Shown: positions 50,772 to 58,939, counted from the first letter of the stretch. The stretch is 64,000 nt of DNA from Paenibacillus radicis (ex Xue et al. 2023) (GCF_024722015.1 NZ_JANQBD010000003.1:310001-374000), one strand, 5' to 3'. The notes: generated by a model not told the origin, from the letters alone. Numbers and translations are program-made.

Positions 50772-51644
50772 TTAACTTACTTTCTTGGGAATAATATTTA
50801 CTGCATAGGTATCTTGATCCCATTCAACAGAACAATCGAAATGTTCACTGATAAATCTTATTGGCACCATAGTATTATCTAAATAGAGAGATGGAGGGGC
50901 ATCCAAAACAAATGATTTCCCATTTACGAGAACTTCCTTTTGATCAAGTTTGAGAACAATTTTTTTCGTATTTTGACCCAAGATCACACTCTGATTCTCC
51001 CCATCCCATGTTACCTGTACGCCTAAATTCTCACTTATTATTCTTAGGGGTACCATTGCTATGGAAGTGGTGCGATCCAAGTAAGGTAAAAAGTCATTAA
51101 GCACTTCTTTTCCGGAAATTCTAACTTTAATTGGCCTTCCTGGCTTACGGTTAAATGTAAAGTAGTCCGGATCAACTTCAGCGTATTTATACACTAATGC
51201 TTCTTGCCAGTTATCTATAGACCCGAAAACCGCAAGTTCATGTATATTTCCATCTTCACTGTCCGCTATTCTTATACCAAAATCGCCATAAAGACTGTCT
51301 GGGAACTCCCATTTCTCGATAATTTCAGGTTCCTGATCAAGTAATCTTTGGGGGAGTATGGAACTAACACTAGGTACGTTTGTGAATCCATACAACCAAT
51401 CTACACCTATTAATTTTTCTTCTTTCGTAAAATATAACGATTTATTGCCATAATAGAGTTTTTCTTTTTTACGATGATCTGCTGGAGGACGGTATGACGA
51501 AAATACTAGATTATAAATTCCTATACCACCCCAATCACGATACTCTTTACTGAAATCGTCGTATGAGTCATTAAAAGAGGCCGATGCTAGCGTAGGGGTT
51601 AATAACGCTGAGACTAGGAAAAAGCAAATAGTATATTTCTTCAT
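50772..51644 (-). CDS. Secreted protein with copper-amine-oxidase N-terminal-like (stalk) domain
   Basis: 290 aa from ATG 51644 (AAAGGAAG upstream). Signal peptide about 1-22 (MKKYTICFFLVSALLTPTLASA). The middle is unassigned. The C-terminal 110 residues are a stalk-type repeat domain: TTSIAMVPLRIISENLGVQVTWDGENQSVILG and TMVPIRFISEHFDCSVEWDQD, common in Paenibacillus surface proteins and not itself an amine oxidase. Function unknown; likely cell-wall or extracellular. Confidence 0.85.
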   Translation of the reverse strand: MKKYTICFFLVSALLTPTLASASFNDSYDDFSKEYRDWGGIGIYNLVFSSYRPPADHRKKEKLYYGNKSLYFTKEEKLIGVDWLYGFTNVPSVSSILPQRLLDQEPEIIEKWEFPDSLYGDFGIRIADSEDGNIHELAVFGSIDNWQEALVYKYAEVDPDYFTFNRKPGRPIKVRISGKEVLNDFLPYLDRTTSIAMVPLRIISENLGVQVTWDGENQSVILGQNTKKIVLKLDQKEVLVNGKSFVLDAPPSLYLDNTMVPIRFISEHFDCSVEWDQDTYAVNIIPKKVS

Positions 51645-51963
51645 TAGAATCTTCCTTTCTAGTTTATTATCCATCATGCCTAATTAATTGTAGAGAAATG
51701 TGTTCCATGCTCCATGCATTTCACCTTCTTCAATAGGCAATAAAGTCAGTTGGGTTATTAATATCCTACTTTTAGTTACGGTATTCGACATAAGGGATAT
51801 ATTTCCTCCTAAAAGTCGACTAAATTTGCAATCAGTCAAATTTAATATGTCACCAAAAATAGGTGTTTGATGAGGTAAAGGATGCTGGCACCAATTTACA
51901 AAGGTGATCGGGGACACAGTACTACTTAGATAGTGATGGTAACGAAAAGTATCTGAAAATCAA

Positions 51964-51999
51964 ACAAAAGCCCTCTTTCCTAAATGAAGGATTGAGGGT
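51964..51999 (-). terminator. Terminator after the discoidin-FN3 gene
   Basis: CCCTC-AATCCTTCATTTAGGAAA-GAGGG on the minus strand is followed by CTTTTGTTT. The same GAGGG/CCCTC design recurs in the terminators at 55072 and in the IS-split one at 58878/60376. Confidence 0.75.
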
Positions 52000-52007
52000 T
52001 ACTATTT

Positions 52008-53063
52008 TTATGGCGTTGATGTGTACTCGTTTACTTCAAACGTTTCAACTTTATCAAAAGCAATATAGTCTTTCCGTGTTAGGAAATTAGCTTTATTGAA
52101 TGATTTATTGATTGTGAAGACTTCCGATCCAGTACCGGCAGCCCGACCATTGTACCAGGTAATGAAGTTATTTACTTCGCTCATAGGAAGATCATATTCT
52201 TTTTCAAGGCCGCTTACTAGGGTGATGACGAGTAAGGCTTTATTTGATGAAGGCGGCGTAACCGTTCCTTGAGGTGTTGCTGATGCTTCGTTGGATTTAC
52301 TGCTTTCTCCTGCTGTATTTTGCGCGGTGACAACATAATAGTATGTAGTTCCATTGGTAACTGCTGTATCAACATAAGTCAATCCTGCTATATTAGTCGC
52401 AATAATTGTGTATGGACCACTTACAGATGTAGATCGTTCAATATTGTAGCTGCTAGCATTCTTAAATCCAGACCAATTCAAACTAACTCGAGAATCTGAA
52501 GGCGTTGCTATCAACTCAATTGGCGGTATTTGGGATTCAACATCTCCCAACAGTTCGACTTCACCTATTATCATCCAACCGTCGCTATGATTTTCTGTAA
52601 CATTTATTCTATAGAATTGATACATATCCTCATTAGAAATTGCATATATTCTTTTTTCAAACATTTCAAACATTGATTGATTGGATAAACTGTTTAATAC
52701 AATCCAATTCTGATTGTCGTTACTGCCTTCAAAAGACCATGATTTTGGAGAGGAAGTAGGGAAGTTAGAAGCTGTAATACTGTATTGCTTCACTACCTTT
52801 TCATTTCCTTTTCCAAAGTCATACTTTAACCATCCAGTTTTCCCTTCTGCTTCCCATGCATCAACAAAATAATGAGTGTTTAAATTATCGAAAGCACGAG
52901 AGGCCGCCCTATCTTTATGTTGCGAACTCGCACTTGCTTTAGTTGGATCGTTCGCTAGATCTTGCAGAGCAGGCTCGTCAGCAAAACTTATAGAAGAGAG
53001 ACTTAGACCTATTATAAATATACTAAGAATAAGAAAAGTTAGCTTTTTGATGTATGAATACAT
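52008..53063 (-). CDS. Secreted discoidin (F5/8 type C)-FN3 protein
   Basis: 351 aa. Signal peptide about 1-28. Residues about 40-175 form a discoidin-like carbohydrate-binding domain (ASSQHKDRAASRAFDNL, WLKYDFGKG, WSFEGSNDNQNW). An FN3 domain follows (about 180-265: VSLNWSGFKNASSYNIERST ... TYYYVVTAQNTAGES). The last 75 residues (SSNKALLVITLVSGLEKEYD onward) are nearly identical to the end of the next gene. It probably binds an extracellular glycan. Tandem with 53121-54395. Confidence 0.85.
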   Translation of the reverse strand: MYSYIKKLTFLILSIFIIGLSLSSISFADEPALQDLANDPTKASASSQHKDRAASRAFDNLNTHYFVDAWEAEGKTGWLKYDFGKGNEKVVKQYSITASNFPTSSPKSWSFEGSNDNQNWIVLNSLSNQSMFEMFEKRIYAISNEDMYQFYRINVTENHSDGWMIIGEVELLGDVESQIPPIELIATPSDSRVSLNWSGFKNASSYNIERSTSVSGPYTIIATNIAGLTYVDTAVTNGTTYYYVVTAQNTAGESSKSNEASATPQGTVTPPSSNKALLVITLVSGLEKEYDLPMSEVNNFITWYNGRAAGTGSEVFTINKSFNKANFLTRKDYIAFDKVETFEVNEYTSTP

Positions 53064-53120
53064 ATAGTACCTCCAAAGTATGACACTTTTTTTAAATTCT
53101 ATCGATAAAAGGTTCGTTTA

Positions 53121-54395
53121 TTAATTAGTTGCTTGATATTCATTGATTATAAATGTTTGTATTTTATTGAAAGAAATATAATCTTTTCTTGATAAAAAGT
53201 TCGCTTTATTAAACGATTTGTTGATTGTAAAGACTTCTGATCCAGTGCCGGCAGCGCGGCTGTTGTACCAAGTGATGAAGTTATTTACTTCGCTCATAGG
53301 AAGATCATATTCTTTTTCAAGGCCGCTTACTAAAGTGATGACTAGCAGAGCTTTATTTGAAGATGGTGGAGTAATGGTTCCTCGAGGTGTTGCTGATGCT
53401 TCGTTAGAATTGCCACTTTCTCCAGCAGCATTAACGGCTGTTACAACATAATAGTAGATTGTGCCGTTAACAACAGATGTGTCAATGTAAGGAGAAGCAT
53501 AGACAATACTTGTTACTGCAGTATAAGGTCCACCGGCTGTTTTGGAACGCTTAACTATATAACCAGTTACTGCTGGTGATTCTGTCCAACTCAAAATGTT
53601 TTGTGTATCACCCGCTTGTCCCATCAGTACCGGTGCTATTGGAATTGGGGTCATAGGTGCTTGAGGTGTAGCTAATACTTGAGCAGAGTTGGCGCTTTCG
53701 CCGCCAGCATTAACGGCAGTAACGACGTAGTAGTAAGTAATACCGTTGGTGACTGTGGAATCATTATAAGACGAGCCTATTACACCGTATGCTATACTTG
53801 TGTAGGGACCACCGGCTGTAGTGGAACGTTTAACATTGTAGCCAGTGGCTCCGGTTACTGCGTTCCAAGAGAGCACTACTTGGGCATTACCACCAGATGT
53901 AGTAAGTCCCAATGGAACTATTGGCGGTTCTGGTTGTGCGGGAGTACCGTATAAATTGAACTCCGAAACAGTGTAAGCTCCCGAACTACCAGATCGATAT
54001 TTAATAGATTTAACACCCATAATGTTTAGACTAACAAACGAACCATTGTAAATCATTGGATAAATGTATTTTTTTTGATTTCCATCGGAACCATAAAACC
54101 AAAACTCCGCAATAGGGCTTACAGGGGCTTTTAAGCGATAACCAGTAATATCCGCTGTTGATTCAAATGTGTAAGTAAATACTCCTGACCCATCGGGACT
54201 CAATTGTGCTCCCATTACGAAACTAGTTTCCTCATTATTATCAGTTAATGTTGTTATCTGAAATCCATCTGAACGGACTAATGCTTTACCATCGAGTAAG
54301 CCACCACTGTAATCTGTTGCTGCAAAAACCGATGAAACCGGAAGCATCAGGATGATAATTAAAGTAGACAAAAAAATAGATATACGCTTCTTCAA
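53121..54395 (-). CDS. Secreted double-FN3 protein, paralogue of the neighbour
   Basis: 424 aa. Signal peptide about 1-26. An N-terminal beta-rich domain (about 30-155) unlike discoidin in sequence but with similar role suggested by position; two FN3 domains (about 160-245 and 250-335); then the shared C-terminal domain (SSNKALLVITLVSGLEKEYD, YNSRAAGTGSEVFTINKSF). DNA of that end is also very similar to 52013-52270, pointing to recent duplication or gene conversion. Confidence 0.85.
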   Translation of the reverse strand: MKKRISIFLSTLIIILMLPVSSVFAATDYSGGLLDGKALVRSDGFQITTLTDNNEETSFVMGAQLSPDGSGVFTYTFESTADITGYRLKAPVSPIAEFWFYGSDGNQKKYIYPMIYNGSFVSLNIMGVKSIKYRSGSSGAYTVSEFNLYGTPAQPEPPIVPLGLTTSGGNAQVVLSWNAVTGATGYNVKRSTTAGGPYTSIAYGVIGSSYNDSTVTNGITYYYVVTAVNAGGESANSAQVLATPQAPMTPIPIAPVLMGQAGDTQNILSWTESPAVTGYIVKRSKTAGGPYTAVTSIVYASPYIDTSVVNGTIYYYVVTAVNAAGESGNSNEASATPRGTITPPSSNKALLVITLVSGLEKEYDLPMSEVNNFITWYNSRAAGTGSEVFTINKSFNKANFLSRKDYISFNKIQTFIINEYQATN

Positions 54396-54427
54396 ACAAA
54401 TCTCTCCCTCAATTTACTTTTTATGTA

Positions 54428-54476
54428 TTGACACAAATAGTAGAATACAAATATTTACATGGAATGTTCAAACATT
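54428..54476 (+). promoter_or_regulatory. Promoter and palindrome upstream of the sda-like gene
   Basis: TTGACA (54428-54433), 18 bases, TATTTA (54452-54457), followed at 54463-54476 by the perfect inverted repeat AATGTT-CA-AACATT within a longer imperfect one (TTTAC ... GTAAA). The palindrome lies where a repressor could block the start. It is not a LexA box. The regulator is unknown. Confidence 0.5.
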
Positions 54477-54570
54477 TAAAGTAAAATAAAGTAAATGATG
54501 TTAATAATAATATAATTATTAATAGGTGAGGGGATAGGATGCCATTCGCTATAAGGAGAATGATGTTCTA

Positions 54571-54720
54571 TTGAATCTTAATGACAATCATCTACTTCAA
54601 TGCTACAACAAGGCACTTGAACTAAAGCTTGAGAAGGCATTTATAGAATTACTAGAAAAAGAGTTAATTAAGAGGGGTATTGTTTTTTCGCGGTCATCGG
54701 AGGACGAGCATGAGAGTTGA
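54571..54720 (+). CDS. sda: Sda-like sporulation checkpoint protein
   Basis: 49 aa from TTG 54571, with AAGGAG 12 bases upstream. The sequence LNDNHLLQCYNKALELKLEK then AFIELLEKELIKRGI matches the helical hairpin of Sda (pattern LLxxYxxAxxxxLxxxFIxLLexEIxRR). B. subtilis Sda (46 aa) inhibits the histidine kinase KinA when DNA is damaged or replication is stalled. Location in an accessory region with SOS elements is unusual. A bidirectional terminator follows. The start is not certain. Confidence 0.75.
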   Translation: MNLNDNHLLQCYNKALELKLEKAFIELLEKELIKRGIVFSRSSEDEHES

Positions 54721-54769
54721 ATAGTAATTAAAATTTGATGGGCGAATGGGTTCTAACCCTTCACCACAA

Positions 54770-54816
54770 AGAAAGCCCCGCTAGTGATGAGCTGGCGGGG
54801 TACGGTAATTTTTTAT
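54770..54816. terminator. Bidirectional terminator between the sda-like gene and a minus-strand gene
   Basis: GCCCCGCTAG pairs with CTGGCGGGG; on the plus strand it is followed by TAATTTTTTA and on the minus strand by CTTTCTTTG. It serves the convergent genes on each side. Confidence 0.8.
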
Positions 54817-54819
54817 GAT

Positions 54820-55002
54820 CTATTCGTGGTCTGAAGTATTACTAAGTCGCTGATTAATTTCACGAAGTTCCAACTCAATATTTTCTAATCTCTTTTTACT
54901 TTCGTTTGAGTTTTTCATTAATGTTACCGCCACATAAATAATAAAAACCCAAAATACTAGCGACAATAATTGAATAATTGCTGTCGTAAATGAAAAGACC
55001 AT
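54820..55002 (-). CDS. Small single-pass membrane protein, unknown
   Basis: About 60 aa from ATG 55002. One transmembrane helix (about 5-28: IIQLLSLVFWVFIIYVAVTL) and a charged coiled-coil tail (KKRLENIELELREINQRL). The form is common in Bacilli and phages; no family assigned. Terminator follows. Confidence 0.6.
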   Translation of the reverse strand: MVFSFTTAIIQLLSLVFWVFIIYVAVTLMKNSNESKKRLENIELELREINQRLSNTSDHE

Positions 55003-55071
55003 TATCACTCACACCCATGTTTATCCCAATTAATCCATTATTTATTATACAGACTAAAATAACATGAAACA

Positions 55072-55106
55072 AAAAAGCCCTCAATCCCGAAGGATGAGGG
55101 CTTTTG
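55072..55106. terminator. GAGGG/CCCTC terminator
   Basis: AAAAAAGCCCTCAATCC-CGAA-GGATGAGGGCTTTT works on either strand. No gene ends directly at it, so it may be left from a deleted gene. Confidence 0.7.
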
Positions 55107-55108
55107 AT

Positions 55109-55128
55109 ATTCCCGAGTGTTCGGGAAT
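55109..55128. promoter_or_regulatory. Perfect palindrome upstream of a membrane-protein gene
   Basis: ATTCCCGA-GTGT-TCGGGAAT has eight-base arms and lies about 130 bases upstream of the gene at 55261. It could be an operator or the stem of a small hairpin. No T-run follows. Confidence 0.4.
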
Positions 55129-55260
55129 TTGAGTAAGGGAAAGTTTCCTGGCCACTTAACCATTTTATGGTAATCAATTGGGGGCTGTGGTATTGTGGGA
55201 TATAAAGTGATTTATTCATTGGCCAATGAAAACCGCAAAACCGAAAGGAAGAACATATTC

Positions 55261-55884
55261 ATGAAAGAATATTCTTTAAAGAAAGAAGAGTTTAACGTTA
55301 GTTACAAGAAATTCGCAAAATATATTGTCACTTTTTTTCTAGTGGTTCCAATCATTGTTTATTCAACAATTAATCGCTTTGCAAATGATAGCCTAACAAA
55401 ACTTTTAATTGTATTAATGATTCTAATGGTAAGTTCGTCTGCCATCGTGAAGTTCTTTTATAGTTTCTATAAGGTTAGGAGAGATTGGTATAGTTTTAGA
55501 ATATTACTTTCAGATGATCTGCTTGTAAAAACCCAAACAAAAACACCTAACGCAGAGATACAGATTAAAGAAATAACGAGAATCATTCAATTAGCCGGAG
55601 GGGTTTCCATTCAGTCGGACGACCCTCAAAAATTTATTTTCGTGCCAGAAGCTCTCGAGGAGTATCAAGACTTATTAATAAGATTAAATAAAATAGTACC
55701 AATTGAAGTAAGCCCTATTGTCTCAGTTGCCGTGCCAGCTGGATATGCAATAAAACAACAAGTTCAATCAGGTGACTTGCTAAAAAAGTGGCTTATTATT
55801 TTTGCATGCATCATTGGTTTTTTTACAGTAGTACCACTTGTTGTAGTGATAGGACTTCTAATTGTAATTAAATTAATTCACTGA
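55261..55884 (+). CDS. Membrane protein of unknown function with PH-like central part
   Basis: 207 aa from ATG 55261 (AAGGAAG ten bases upstream). Two transmembrane segments at about 20-40 and 45-66, a soluble middle (WYSFRILLSDDLLVKTQTKT ... IIQLAGGVSIQSDDPQKF) with the rhythm of a membrane-linked PH-like domain, and one or two helices at the C-terminus. Plus-strand and alone. No family name is certain. Confidence 0.7.
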   Translation: MKEYSLKKEEFNVSYKKFAKYIVTFFLVVPIIVYSTINRFANDSLTKLLIVLMILMVSSSAIVKFFYSFYKVRRDWYSFRILLSDDLLVKTQTKTPNAEIQIKEITRIIQLAGGVSIQSDDPQKFIFVPEALEEYQDLLIRLNKIVPIEVSPIVSVAVPAGYAIKQQVQSGDLLKKWLIIFACIIGFFTVVPLVVVIGLLIVIKLIH

Positions 55885-56013
55885 GTGATAAAACAAGACT
55901 TTGTCTTCTCGCCACTTCGATTTCGATATAAAACAGAGCCCCCCCCCCTTTTCGAAGGATGAGGTTATGAAATTTTCAACTGTTTGAGAATATGCTAAGG
56001 TAATTTTTCCGAA
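55885..56013. other. Short spacer with a run of ten C
   Basis: GAG followed by ten C residues at 55939-55948 next to a degenerate terminator half (CGAAGGATGAGG). A G/C homopolymer of this length is prone to slippage. No gene seen. Confidence 0.4.
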
Positions 56014-56676
56014 CTACACTTCTATTTTCCGATCAATCCGACCATCCAACACCGTGTTCAGGAAAGCCAGCTCAGAGGCTGTGAGTGTCTTGTCTACGAT
56101 CTTTTGCATCCAGTTCCAGTCCATTTGGTCCGCATTGTATGCTTTTCCCATCACTTGATACAGCATATCCCATTGCCATTGCTCCAGTTTCATAGGCATG
56201 TTTGTTTCCTCCTCCTCTAATTGTGACTCATCCAAAATGTCGTAACGAGCCAATTCATTACTCTCAATTATCGAAATCAGCTTCCTGGCATAACCAGGAT
56301 CCGTTGCATAACCAGCTGCTTGAAGTGATTGTGCAGCACCTGCATAGTCTAGCTCCGCGCATCGGTCGAAGAATCCGGCCTTTGTATAGCGGCTGTTTTC
56401 TAAGAGGAAATTGCTGTGATCAATCACTGAGCCTTCCCAGCTGGAGTAAACCCGAAAACCGTCCGTAACAGTTACAAAAGCCCCGTTGAAGTATTCTTGT
56501 GTGGTAAACTCTTGCCCTGTACCTTTAATACCAAACAGGTTGTTCCCAGGGGCAGCAGCTCCCCATCCACTCTCTAACGCTCCCTGAGCAATTGTAATGC
56601 TCGCTAGGACGCCGGTTCGCTTTTGCTCTGCTACAGCAAGGGGCGTGAGTGTGTCTATGAAATTCTGTGCTTTCAC
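56014..56676 (-). CDS. Phage-type endolysin, GH73 glucosaminidase
   Basis: About 220 aa from GTG 56676, nine bases after GGAG; the ATG at 56691 has no ribosome site. Residues about 1-150 match the FlgJ/LytG-type N-acetylglucosaminidase: IAQGALESGWG with the catalytic Glu, GNNLFGIKGTG, FRVYSSWEGSVIDHSNFL and GYATDPGYARKLISII. The C-terminal 70 residues are a different helical region. Typical last gene of a Paenibacillus prophage lysis module and the only intact one in it. Confidence 0.9.
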   Translation of the reverse strand: MKAQNFIDTLTPLAVAEQKRTGVLASITIAQGALESGWGAAAPGNNLFGIKGTGQEFTTQEYFNGAFVTVTDGFRVYSSWEGSVIDHSNFLLENSRYTKAGFFDRCAELDYAGAAQSLQAAGYATDPGYARKLISIIESNELARYDILDESQLEEEETNMPMKLEQWQWDMLYQVMGKAYNADQMDWNWMQKIVDKTLTASELAFLNTVLDGRIDRKIEV

Positions 56677-56701
56677 AGCTATCAACTCCATTTTTAATAG
56701 T

Positions 56702-56981
56702 TTATGCAGAATTGGAATTTTTCGAATCTTGCGATTGCCCTGGAGGCTTAATAGATTTATGTTGTATCTGCCCAGTTGCAGCCGCTACTAGAAACGAATT
56801 AGCAAACGTCAAAGCGTATACTCTCCAGTCCGACCAACTTGCTCCTAACGCCAGCTGCGCAAGCAACAGGACAAAATATGCTACGAAAACGGCATATACA
56901 TCTGTTGGTAAAGTGACATATCGGCAAAGAAGCTCCTCCCATAGCGGAAAGAGCTTCCCAAGTAAAGAATTGACTATCCAT
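56702..56981 (-). pseudogene. Phage holin, frameshifted with an internal deletion
   Basis: It starts MDSQFFTWEALSAMGGASL at 56981, then the frame fails. The +1 frame continues DRYVTLPTDVYAVFVAYFVL (first D supplied by the junction), LLAQLALGASWSDWRVYALT, and ends QHKSIKPPGQSQDSKNSNSA at 56702. Compared with holins of this type about a dozen residues of the first transmembrane helix are missing at the junction near 56922. So the holin is probably inactive. Confidence 0.75.
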
Positions 56982-57213
56982 TAGTGACCTACTCCTTTCC
57001 ATAACAACCCAATGCCTCCGACAATAAGGGCGGCAATTGCTGTCCTCCAGAGCCATGTTTGGTTTTCCTCCATCTTATCCATACGCTTATGACCTGCTTT
57101 AGTTGACAGTAAGGCTTCGTTTGCAATATCACAGGCATTGATCATTAAATCGAGTTCGGTTTCAACTCTAGTCAACCGCTGTAGGTTTCTCCTGTCTCGT
57201 CATCGTGTGGCAT
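56981..57213 (-). pseudogene. xhlA: XhlA-like hemolysin/holin partner, frameshifted
   Basis: ATG 57213 with GAGGGGG upstream reads MPHDDETGETYSG then stops; a one-base change near 57178 joins it to LTRVETELDLMINACDIANE, ending in a transmembrane helix (TAIAALIVGGIGLLWKGVGH). 233 bases is 78 codons minus one. A shorter form from TTG 57175 (64 aa) remains open and could still be made. XhlA works with holin and endolysin in Bacillus prophage lysis. It overlaps the holin start. Confidence 0.7.
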
Positions 57214-57252
57214 ACCGTGCCCCCTCTCCCCTTCTCGGGCACAAAAAAAATT

Positions 57253-57447
57253 TTACTCTAAAGCTTCGACGGCTGTGTAAGCCGCCTCAATCTTGCTGAT
57301 TTCACTCTCGGCTTGCATAGCCAATTGTTCTACGCCACGGGCTTGATAAATCACTTTTTGCAACATCATTTCATAATGCTGCATACTAAGCTGCCGCAGT
57401 TTGCTTTGTTTGATTTGCGCCTTCGTCTCTTCTTCGATTAGCAACAT
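57253..57447 (-). CDS. Small coiled-coil phage protein
   Basis: 64 aa with AAGGGGATG upstream. Wholly helical and charged (EEETKAQIKQSKLRQLSMQ ... SEISKIEAAYTAVEALE). It lies between the tail and lysis genes, where many Paenibacillus prophages carry small unnamed proteins. Function unknown. Confidence 0.65.
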   Translation of the reverse strand: MLLIEEETKAQIKQSKLRQLSMQHYEMMLQKVIYQARGVEQLAMQAESEISKIEAAYTAVEALE

Positions 57448-57518
57448 GAAATTTCATCCCCTTATTTACATATTTTTGTTTAGGATCCAAGTGGTTTTAA
57501 TTGTTCCAGTTTGGCGAT

Positions 57519-57668
57519 TTACTCACCTAACCATAAATCCATTTGTTTTAGCGTTGTTACTGGGTCTTGACTAGCTTGAGCCAAGATCATGATGCAGCTG
57601 CCGATTTCTTCCACGCGATCTTTTGTTAAATCGGCTATAATGTGCATTTTAAGAACGCCTTCAGCCAT
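57519..57668 (-). CDS. Small phage protein, unknown function
   Basis: 49 aa from ATG 57668 (GGAGGGAG upstream): MAEGVLKMHIIADLTKDRVE then EIGSCIMILAQASQDPVT. Acidic, helical. It occupies the XkdX position of phage modules but lacks the XkdX signature. Confidence 0.6.
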   Translation of the reverse strand: MAEGVLKMHIIADLTKDRVEEIGSCIMILAQASQDPVTTLKQMDLWLGE

Positions 57669-57852
57669 ACAAGTGCTCCCTCCAGAAAATAAAATAACCT
57701 CTCCGATTTCTGGAGAGGTTCGCATTACTACAGATTTAAAGGGAGTTTAGTTCATTTTCAAATAAAAAGCACAGATGGTATCGCAGAAGCTTATTCGAAT
57801 GAATTGACAAATTCAACAATCCTATTCATAAGAAAGGCAGTGATAGGTGTTC

Positions 57853-58210
57853 CTACTGAAGCAGCAGAGGGTAAAAGTCATTTCCTCCCCCTAAAACCTG
57901 AGCTAATTCTTCTCTCATTATTCCCTCTAGGGAAGAGCCAACATAGTCAATTCCAATTTTAACTCTTCCCCAATCTAAATACCCACCTGACACAATGTTC
58001 TCCCATGTGCCATTGTAAACATAAGTGCCTGTGTTTCCAAATAACTCATTTCTAGTGCCAAAGATAACTTCAACATCATAGGCAGAGCCAGTTGTTACAG
58101 ACAGTGTTGTCCCACTTCCACTAAGATTGTGTTTAGCTCTCCCACTATTTGTGTTAGGAAACTTTGATAAAGTGAAGGATTAGATACAGATGAGGTAAAA
58201 GTTGCTTTAA
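57853..58210 (-). pseudogene. C-terminal remnant of a phage tail-fibre-type protein, frameshifted
   Basis: A 3' part reads KFPNTNSGRAKHNLSGSG, TTLSVTTGSAYDVEVIFGTR, TYVYNGTWENIVSGGYLDWG and ends DFYPLLLQ at 57853. A different frame just upstream reads KATFTSSVSNPSL, joining it after a one-base slip near 58172. The 5' part is lost at the IS3 fragment that begins at 58228. Family inferred from position ahead of the small phage genes and from a beta-rich, Gly/Thr-rich sequence. Confidence 0.6.
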
Positions 58211-58227
58211 AAGGAATGGCCTTGCTC

Positions 58228-58612
58228 TGAAAAAGTAGACACGTAGAAAGCCTCAGTGAACCCAATTAGCCTAACTTTCTCCGACCAGGAATGGTGGGAC
58301 ATAATCGTTGGATGAAAGCGTTCTCCAACGGTTGTAAAAGAGCTCGATATATTCAAACACAGCTTTCTTAGCCTCAGCTCGCGTCTTGAATGTGTAATCA
58401 TTGAGCCATTCCATTTTCAACTTTCCCCAAAAGGATTCCATTGGAGAATTATCGTAACAGTTACCTTTGCGACTCATGTTGCAGATAAACCCGTTCTTCT
58501 CAAGGAGTTTCTGGTAGCCCTTACTGGCGTATTGAATGATGCGATCAGAATGTACAATAAGTCCTTTGGATGTACCTGTGCGGCCAATTGCCTGTTTCAG
58601 AGCAGCACAGAG
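58228..58612 (-). mobile_element. Truncated IS3-family element, transposase C-terminus only
   Basis: Encodes the last roughly 115 residues of an OrfB transposase: ALKQAIGRTGTSKGLIVHSD, RKGNCYDNSPMESFWGKLK (final acidic residue) and KAVFEYIELFYNRWR. A terminal inverted repeat with GTGTCTACTTTTTC lies at the left end (58229-58243). The 5' two thirds are missing; the fragment is joined directly to a copy of the SOS small gene at about 58605-58613. Different from the complete IS next to it. Confidence 0.85.
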
Positions 58613-58868
58613 CCTTACCAAGACTCGTGACATAAAGAATATTTAGCTTCAGCTTAACTTGATTCATTTATTTGATATCCCTTTGAAGCACATCAAGCAT
58701 GACGGATAAGATAATCCCCATCTTAACGAGTTGAAGCTCGCCAGGTGTAAGTAATGGTGCTTTTTTCGCTTGGATCACCGAACACCGCCCCTCCAGAAAT
58801 AAGAGCTCATGTTTGTATTTTATCCATAATGGCGAACTCACATTCGTGTTTCGATAGGGAATTTTCCC
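58613..58868 (-). repeat. Truncated second copy of the LexA promoter and SOS small gene
   Basis: It matches 50355-50612 at roughly 85 percent by eye. It encodes VIQAKKAPLLTPGELQLVKM and continues in the same frame to DIK, where a stop replaces the Gln codon of copy 1; past that the similarity runs on to about 58613, then breaks at IS3 sequence. The promoter region keeps a LexA box CGAATGTGAGTTCG (58833-58846) and CATTAT for TATTAT. Confidence 0.8.
58833..58846. promoter_or_regulatory. LexA box of the second SOS copy
   Basis: CGAACTCACATTCG on the plus strand matches CGAACnnnnGTTCG with one mismatch, in the same position relative to the gene as at 50577-50590. The -35 and -10 are slightly weaker (TCGAAA and CATTAT). 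Confidence 0.75.
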
Positions 58869-58939
58869 ATATAAAAAAGCAACCCTCAATCCCATGAACT
58901 GTGACCCAATTTATGGACACGTAATAAAAAGGTAAGGTA

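Noticed and set aside
51684..51917. 77-codon minus-strand open frame
   Set aside because: No ribosome site and no recognisable family. Fragments in three plus-strand frames nearby (such as YYLDSDGNEKYLKI) hint at decayed coding sequence, but too little to call.
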